64,000 bases of DNA, taken from UBA6168 sp039819485 (GTDB lineage: Bacteria > Bacteroidota > Bacteroidia > Chitinophagales > Saprospiraceae). Both the position numbers and the translations under genes were made by a program. The notes beneath the pieces are model-generated. The model did not search any database. It worked only from the letters and a program-made list of their open reading frames with translations, and was not told the origin of the DNA. The stretch is taken from NCBI GenBank assembly GCA_039819485.1, contig JBCBRY010000020.1:30713-94712 (forward strand). Direction: 5' to 3'. How positions within the stretch are numbered: the first letter of the stretch is position 1; every line of letters starts with the position of its first letter. Positions 10,391 to 19,500 of the stretch are shown here, one piece after another.

Positions 10391-10540
10391 TGATGTTTCA
10401 TTTGTTTGTAAAGATGAGACATAAGTGTTTGATTGTTAATTGCTTATGAGTTGCATCGGAAAGCTGCTTATTTTTTGAAGAAATGAAATTTTTTAAGAAA
10501 AATTCAAACAGATATTCAGTTTGTAATTCGAGTGTTGGTG

Positions 10541-10576
10541 AGACAAAGAGCCAAGCCCCCGGTACAGGGGCCTGGC
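10541..10576 (-). terminator. Terminator of the ~3925-aa gene
   Basis: On the minus strand GCCAGGCCCC pairs with GGGGCTTGGC (one G-U pair) across a 7-nt loop and is followed by TCTTTGT. It lies 22 bp past the stop codon. Confidence 0.75.
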
Positions 10577-10597
10577 CTGCATCATTCAGGTAAAGAA

Positions 10598-13500
10598 TTA
10601 CCTGTTGTCAATCAAAATTAATCGTTTGGTCAAAGGCTGTTTTCCGGGTGTATTGATAGAAATAAAATAGGTGCCCGGTTCCCGGTCCGAAAGGTTCAAC
10701 GAAACTTGATGAGTATCTTCGGAAACGATCTGTTCGAACACCAATCTCCCGGCCACGTCCGATACCTGAATACGTCCATGGTGAATGGGTGCCGCAAATT
10801 CCAGCGTGACCTGACTGGTGGCAGGGTTCGGGAAGAGCCTGTATTCCACCGGGCTCAACTCTTTTCTGGTCGTGAAATTATGTTGTGAGGACAGAGGGTT
10901 TACCTGGCCGTCCGGGTCAATGACCAAGTTGTTGGCTCCACAATTGGCATTGATTTCGGCAACGCTGTTGCAGCCCGAAGCATTCAGGAAAATGGACGTA
11001 CTTCCATTCACCCCTCCATTGATGAGGTCGTAAATGGCGCAACCATCGCTAAGGGTGAAATTGTAATAGACCGATAAATTTCCACCGACGGCTCCCAGCA
11101 CATCAAGCCCGTCTAAATTGGTCAGTGATGAGTTGAAATAAATGGTGAGTGTGCCGCCCACTTCGACGAGGTTGCCGAGTCCGTTCATGCTGGTCAGGCC
11201 GGTGGTCTGGATGGTCAGGCTGCCGGTGATCTCTTCGATGTTCGACAGGTTCGACAGGTCGGTGATGTTGGTTCCCAGGATGGTCACGTTGCCGTCGATG
11301 ATGGAATGGCACTGTGAAAATGCATCCACGGCAGCCTGGGTGTAAAAGGCGACGTTGCCAGTGAATGTCAGCCCGCCGGAAGTGCCCTCGTCGATCTCGC
11401 CGTCGCAGTCATCGTCGATGCCGTTGCAGATTTCGGTGGCGCCCGGATGGACGGTTGCTTCACCATCGTCGCAGTCGCCACTGGTGGCTGTCAGCTCGGT
11501 AGCAGTATAGCTGCCGATTGGCCGTTGGCAGGCCGTCAGGGTATTGCCGGATGAATGGCCGTCCCCGTCGAGGTCTTCGTACCAGGTCTGTCCGGGGTGT
11601 TCGTCGGGATCGCTGTCGTTGCAGTCGCCGCTGGTGGCCAGCAGGTCTGTGGCCAGGTAGTAACCGGCCGGCTGGGAGCAGGCCGTCGTGGTGGTCCCGT
11701 CGGAGTACTGGTCACCATCCATGTCGCGGTACCAGGTCTGCGATTGGGTGCCCGCTTCGATGGTAGCTGTTGCTGTTTTTTCACAGACGGCATTGATGCC
11801 GAAAATTTTGACAACAATATTATAAGTGTCCGGTGTGAGGGAGGTGAAAGTGTTGCCAAACTGGAAGTTGCTGCCTCCGTCGATAGAGTAGCCGATTTGC
11901 CCGCCGCTGGCCGATGCTTCGATGATGATACTGCCATCGCCCATGCCGGTACAGGTCTCTGCATTTTCCATAATACTACCGATGGAAAAGAAAGGGGCCA
12001 CTTCCACGATTGCCGTGCAGGTACTGGTATTACCATTGTTGTCAGTGACGGTCAGGGTAATGGTATTGGCCCCTTCGTTCGAACAGTCGAGCAGGGCAGG
12101 GCTGGCGGAAAGACTTTGGATACCGCAGGCATCAGAGCTGCCGTCGTCGAGGTTGGTCGGATCGACTGTGTGTTCGCCGCTGGTGTTCAGGGTAACAGCT
12201 ATTGGTGCGGCCTTACATTGTGCCACTGGTGCTTCATTGTCTTCCACATTTACCGTAGCGGTACAGTCTGCACTATTGCCGTTGATATCGGTAACAGTCA
12301 GGTTTACGGTATTTGCTCCAACATCGGCGCAGCCGAAATCAAGGACATCAAGTTCGAGGGTATCAACGGCACAGTTGTCTGTAGAACCATTGTCTACCTG
12401 TGCAGGGATGATGGAAGCATTGGTCCCGATTAGCTCAATGGTCAGGTCTTGGCAAGTGGCGACCGGTAACACATTTTCGGTGACGGTAACAGTGGCGGTG
12501 CAGGTGTTCTGATTGCCACTGGCATCCTGAGCAGTGACTATTACTGAAATAGGGCCTGATACGTTGTCGCAATCAACAACAGAGGGAGAAACATTGACAA
12601 AGGTGACCAGTCCACAATTGTCAGTGCCCCCAACAAATACTTCGCTTTCCGTAAGGCTGTGGGTTCCGCTTGCATTGAGGCTGACGGTCGGGTTCAAACA
12701 AGCTGGTAGCGGGTTCTGGTTGTCTTCGACGGTCACGTTGGCGGTGCAGGTAGCGGGGTTGTTGCTGGAATCGTAGATAGTGACGGTAACGGGAACCACG
12801 GTGCCGGCATCGCTGCAATCAAATGAAGATGGAACAGCATCCCAAAGGTTGATCACGGGACAGTTGTCATTGCTGTTGCCGAGTACGTCACTTTGCTGGA
12901 TCACGTAAGATCCACTGGCGTCAAGTACGACGGTAGGGTTCAGGCAGGTAGGGGTTGGGTCAATATTGTCCTCGACGGTGACAGTAGAAGTACAAGTGTT
13001 TTCGTTGCCGTTGCCATCGTTGGCAGTGACGGTAACGATGACCGGGTTGTTGATGTTGCTGCAATCAACCTGTTCAGGGGACATGCTGACGAAGCCCACT
13101 GTCCCACAGTCATCCGTTCCGCCATTGAACACTTCGTTTTCCACGAAGGTGTAGGTACCGTTCACATCCAGTTCTACTGTAAGGTTGCCAACGCAATCCA
13201 GTACTGGCGGTGTATTGTCGCCAACAGCGACAGACCAGGGGATGGTTTTTGTACAGCCTTCTGCCGGGTTTTCGATTTGAACATACAAAGTTAGCTGTCC
13301 AAGCCCGGTGGTAGGAGAGAAGGTATTGGTGTTCCCATTATAAGTGCCGGCGGACAGGGTGGCATTTTCATCGGTAAAGATGCCCAGGATATTGTAGTCG
13401 ATGATGGGACCGAGGGCGAATGCATCGAGTACATCGTTACAGTCTCCAATAGAAGGCGCCACAACGATTTCGTTGTTCATGAACCCTGCCCCATTGATGG

Positions 13501-16500
13501 GCAAAGTACCTTGAATATCTGCAACGATGCCATTGTTGGTGAAATCCTCCGGCGTGCTGACATCACTGGCATCAATGGTCAGGAAACCATTGTTGATAAT
13601 GCTTGCCCCGTTTAAGTTGAGCAGGTTGTCTTTCATATGGACATGCGAACAATCCAGGTTCCTGAAGTTCGCATAGTCCTCATTGAGGAGAGCTGCCTGA
13701 GCCGTATTGCAGATATTGATTTTGCCTCCGTTACGGTTGTTGAAAGAACTTGAATTGTTGTTAATGCCATGATTGCCCGGACTGCTGATTTCACCGATCA
13801 GGAGGGTCGCTTCGTTGTTGATTGTTGCAGAGTTGTTCACACCTGAACTGGTGGAGCGGTCAATGCTGATGGTGTCCCCTTCCATGTCAAAGGTCCCTCC
13901 ACCATTTTGGATGCCGTAAAAGCCAGGGCTGGTGAGGTTCCCGATTTGTATTTTGGAATAACTGGTGAAATTGCCACCATTGTAGATGCCTGTTTGGTTC
14001 ATACCGTTGGCAGTGATGGTTCCGTTAATGTGGTTGAATGCAGCATAGTTTTCAATACCGTAATTTCCTCCACTTGTGTTCGTTCCAATTTGAATGTCCG
14101 CCTCATTGGTGAAAGTGCCACCTGCGTGCTTTATGCCGGCATTACTGAACCTGTCGATGCTGGTTGCTCCCGATTCATGGTTGAAATTTCCTTCATTATA
14201 AATGGCGAAATCTCCTACGTTTGCATTGCCTCCCAATTCGATATTTGCTTGATTCGTGAAAGTGCTTGCACTGGAATTCAGGATACCCAGACTGGTGTCA
14301 TCAATAAGAAGATTTCCTCCAGGTTCATTGATAAAGGAAGAAAGTTCATTATTAATACCAAACAAAGTTGGGCCCTCTATTTGACCGATCTGGATATTGG
14401 CCTTGTTGATGAAGTCGCCAAAAATGTTATCGATACCATGAGAAGAACACCGATCAATTTTGATGGTACCAGACTCATTAATAAAGTTAGCACTATTCCC
14501 GATGCCGCTGCCACCATTTGCGACAGTGGCACCGATTATGATCGTGGCTTTGTTGGTGAATGTACCTCCATTACTGATTCCGTAGACTCTAAATGCATCG
14601 ATGTTAATCTGTCCGGCTTCATGGTTGAAAGTACTTTCATTGAGGATGCCATTAGAACCTATATCATCGGTAGTCCCATTTTGGCCAATATCTATGGTGC
14701 CGAAATTGTCAAAAGTATTTTGGTTGTTGATGGCACGGTCATCAACCTCACTGATTCTGATGGTACCACCCGACTCGTTTAAGGCATGCCCCTCGTTAAC
14801 GAAAGCTACGTTACCAATATTCAGATCTCCTCCAAATTGCCCAATGTTGAGGGTTCCCCAGCTCCTAAAGCTACCTCCATCGTTTTGTATCCCATCCCAA
14901 AAAGTATTATCAATATTGATGGTGGCACCAGCATTATTGTTGATGTCATGCAAATTGATAATGCCAATATTAACATTGTCCGCCCCACCAGTCTGCCCGA
15001 TATTAAGCAGGCCGTTGTTGTTGAAAGTCCCATTGCCAAATACATGAACTGCTGCGAAACCTACATCATGGATATCAATAGTTCCATTATTGGAGACAGT
15101 GCCTTCTACTCTCAGTCCGCTGCCGCCTGTTCCACTTATGGTCAGAGACCCTCCCAGTGAAATTTCAAGCATGGCACTGGCCTGCACCTCTACGGATTTG
15201 ACGTGGGCAGTTGTTGCTCCATCGATTACAGGATCATTGGTGACATCCGGGATGATGACGTTGTCGCAGGTTAAAGGGACGCGGATATCCCAGTTGGCGG
15301 CATTATTCCAGTCGGTGCCGTTATTGCCGGTCCAGGTCACGGTTGATGTTGAAATATCCAGTGTCCATTCAACAATAGATTCGCAACCATTGATGGGGTC
15401 TTCTATTTTGACGTAAAAAGTGTTAATAAAAAAGGTACTCAAGTTCACCGATGGAGTGAAAGTATTGGTGGCTTGATCGTAGGTGCCTGCGGATATGGTC
15501 GCATTTGCATCTGTGAAAATACCGAGGACGTCAAAGTCCACCATCGTGCCCAGATCAAAAACATCCACCAATGAGCCGCAGTTGGTGCCCGAAGATGGAG
15601 CAATGATGATTTCATTGTTCACCACGTTCGGGATGAGCGGAAGCTGGCGGTATTCGATGATGCCATTGTTGGTGATGGTACCCGTGTTGGAATGGGCCTG
15701 GTCGGTGTCAAGTGTGAGGAGTCCGTTGTTGGTAAAAGCACCATTCGTCTCTATTTTATCATAAAAAATCAGCTCTGAGCAGACGTCATTCAAAATGGAA
15801 GACGTGGTGAGTCCTTTTTGTGAATAGGCGGCTTTTCCAATAGGCCCGCTTTTCCCTATCACGATTTGACTGCCGTTGCTGTTTACTATTTGTCCACATT
15901 TGTTGTCGATGCCCTTGAGGTTGGTCTTGCTGATTTGAATGACTGAATGGTCCTCGTTCACGATGTTCGAGAAACTATTGCAATCGGAATAAAGTCCATG
16001 TCCTCCGATGTTGCCTGTCCTTTCTCCAATCAGGAGTTGACCGTTGTTTTTATTGGTAAAATCAGCGTTGAAAATGTTAACCCCGTTTTGGCCGGTATAG
16101 TCGATTTGGATAAGGCCGCCGTTGTTTTCTATATCTCTTGTGGAACTGATAAACAGCCCCGTAGCACCAATATTTCCACTGTTCTGACCAATGTTCACTG
16201 TACCAGAGCTGTTATTAACAAAACTGGTTGTACTAAGCAAAATGCCAAAGAATTCCAGCCCACTCCCGCCCACATTATCAATGTTGATGATAGATGAGTT
16301 GATGAGTGTACCCGTACAAGAAATGCCACTCCCACTGATGGCTGTACTTTGGCCAATGTTCAACTCGCCGTTATTGGTGAGTTTTCCATTTATGGTCAAA
16401 CCAGTGTTAGCGGAGCCATCAATGCTTAGGCTTCCTCCACTCAAAATATCCAGTTCTCCGTATTTATCCATATAGACCGATTTGGCCACTGCGCTAGTGC

Positions 16501-19500
16501 CGTTCATGATAACGGGATCATTGGATGCAATCGGGATAATCACATTATCCAAGGCAGTGGGTACAGTGCCATCGAACCAGTTGCCGACATTATTCCAATC
16601 GGAGTTCACGCAGCCGGTCCAGAGGTCACTAAGGAAATTGGAGAACGTACCACTATTGATTGTGATGTTAAAAGTACCGAATTTGAGGTTTACCACTACG
16701 CCCTCATTCTCAAGGATATGACTCGTTCCAGAGGCTTTTACAATGATCAGCCCCCTGTTGGTAATGGTATTGGCACCTTGTATGACATTGTCGGAGAAGA
16801 CACGAATCAGGGCACATTCCCTGTTCTGGAAATTTCCGAAAGGCAGATTAATGGCTTGGTTGGAGATACCTCCCAGTTGACCGAAGAACATAGTGCCAAA
16901 GTTGTCAATAAAGTTTCCAGACACTGGAGCAGATGTGCCAGGAGCAGGACTGTACATTCCATGATTCCCCACGTTGTCTATTTTAATAATCCCTTCCTCA
17001 AAGTTGGTAAAATCAAAATCTCCGTCCGCAAAGCGAATCCCGTTTGCACCAATGTTTCCTCCATTTTGCCCAATGTAGATTTCGGACTCATTAGCCATGG
17101 AAGAACTGCCAGCCAGGTAGATTGCATTTTCATTGGCATTGTCCACCGAAATCATTCCGGACAGGTGGGAAAAATCACCGGAGTTGTAGATGCCTTCCCC
17201 TCCGATGTTTGCAGCACCTTGTCCGATGTTGATGTTGCCATAATTGGTGACTTGACCAAAATTCGTCAGGTCATCAAGAATATGCATGCCATTGTCAGTG
17301 GTATTGCCAATATTCAGGACACTGTTGAATTCGTTAAAGAAAGTGCCATAGGGATTGATCGTCATTCCATGCCCGCCTACTCCAAGGCTTTGGCCGATAT
17401 TGATGGTTCCACTGTTATCAACGTCACCGCTAACGGAAATACCATCTCCGCCAGCCCCATTCACATCCAGACTTCCGCCATTTTCAATGATCAAAAAGCC
17501 ATTCATTTCGACGGTGACCGACTTGGCTACCGCTGCCGTTGCCCCATCAATGATCGGTTCGTTGTCGATCGTTTCTGGAATGATGACATTGTCACAAGCT
17601 AAAGGAACATGAGGATTCCAGTTGCCGGCATCGTTCCAATCGGAGCTAATGGCTCCCGTCCAGACTACGTCTACGGCAGTGGCCTCCACGGTCCACTCGG
17701 CTATTGATTCGCAATTGTTGACCGGGCCTTCTATTTTGACATAAAAAGTATTGCTGCCCGGAGTAAGTGCCGTTGTTGCAATAAAAGTATTGGTGGACAC
17801 GTCATAAGTGCCGGCTGCAACAGTGGCATTTTCATCGGTGAAGATCCCGAGGATGTTGAAATCGACCATCGCTCCTAAATCAAATGCGGAAGAAATTGCC
17901 CCACAAACGGAAGCCTGTGTTGGTGCAATGATGATTTCGTTGTTCGTCACATTTGAGAGGAGCGGGAGTTGGCGATATTCGATCAGGCCGTTGTTGGTGA
18001 TGGTACCGGAGTTGTTGTGTGAGAGATCAGTATCGATGACGATAAAACCAGCGTTCAAGAAATTGCTACCTCCTGCATTAGAAACTCTGGAGCCGAAGAA
18101 TATTTCCCCACAGGTATTGTTTATAAATTGATTTTCCGAGAAGATAGCAAGAACCGGAGTGCTATTTTCCGCGACTTTCACGATGCCGCTATTTATGAAT
18201 GAACCTTCTATGTCTATTCCCGTTTGCACCTTATCGATGATGATGGTACCGTTGCTCAAGTTCTCTGCATATCCTTCCATATTACCGAATTTCGAAATCA
18301 CGAGGCCTGTACGATCAACCGGGTGGTTCTGGCCGATAAGGATGTTGCCTGCATTAGAAAGTCCTCCACTAAAAGTAACGGTAATTCCATTCCTTTGGAT
18401 TTTGTCTATATTGATCGTACCAGCGTTGTGCAGTGAATCAAAAACCGTTATACCGGAAATTCTAATTTTTGGAAAACTTTCATTTTGCCCAATGTTGATC
18501 GTGCCAAAATTATCTAAAAGGCCAGTGTTGATGTAAAGTCCAGTGACATCGGCATTGTCAACATCAATGACACCACCGACCTGATTGTTGAGCAAACCAG
18601 TCCCTACTTCTATCCCGTATTCACCATTTCTGGCCGTTTGGCCAGTTTGGATATGGCCGCTGTTGATCAGTGTGCCTTCTACCAATATACCAATCTGAGT
18701 GGCGCCTTCAATGGAGAGACTGCTATTTGCCTGGACTGTTAATGTAGCCCCTGTTTCTACAACGACTGATTTGGCAACGGCTGTGGTGCTGCCATTGATG
18801 ATAGGATCGTTACTGGTAACGGGGATGACGACCGCGTCGGAAGCACTCGGCACAAAGAAAGGCATCCAGTTACAGGCGTCGTTCCAGTCGCTGCTGACCG
18901 AGCCGTTCCAGGTGAAAGTAGTAAAAGGAAAAGCAACGGTACTGGTCACTTCAATGGAAGCATCATACGTACAGCTGCCTTCGGTAGCCGTGAAGTACAA
19001 GGTGCTGGTACCTGCACTCAGATCGGTAGGCGAAAATTCATTTTCCGTTTGGTCATAGTCCCCCGCTTTGGTCGACAGTCCACTGTCACTGAACCATTCG
19101 TCCAAAACGGTAAAGCTGTTTGCCCCACCGATTTGGATGGCATCTGTCAAATTGCAATCGAGGGTAATGGGCGCGATGATGAGATCGTTATTGGTGCCAC
19201 CGGAAAAGCCGCCCTGGATATCCAGTACCACGCCGTCATTGGTAAATTTATCGGTGATGGTATGGCTGGCAGAAGTATTTAAAGTCAGCAGACCTTCATT
19301 TTTAAAAAAGCTGTTGTTGTTATTGCCTACTTCGAGTTTGTCGTGCAGGGTAATTTCGGCGCAGCCGTGGTTGGTACATTTGCCGGCAATTCCGAAGATG
19401 AGTGCTCCCAGCGTCGTATTATTGATGTCAATGGTCGCTCCGTCTTCATTTTCGAATGTACTGGTTCCGACAAATAATCCTGCTAGCCCTATATTGTTGA

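Larger units (their letters stand above)
10229..10597. other. Intergenic stretch upstream of the 2437-aa gene
   Basis: This holds a 75-bp A-rich leader, the shared upstream element (10303-10390), about 150 bp of AT-rich sequence with no recognised feature, and the terminator of the next giant gene. Confidence 0.6.

Noticed and set aside
11555..12433. Plus-strand frames of 200-300 codons inside the giant genes (also 13907-14782, 16718-17602 and 24356-25216)
   Set aside because: Antisense to well-supported repeat domains, with no recognisable domains; the repeats keep several frames open.
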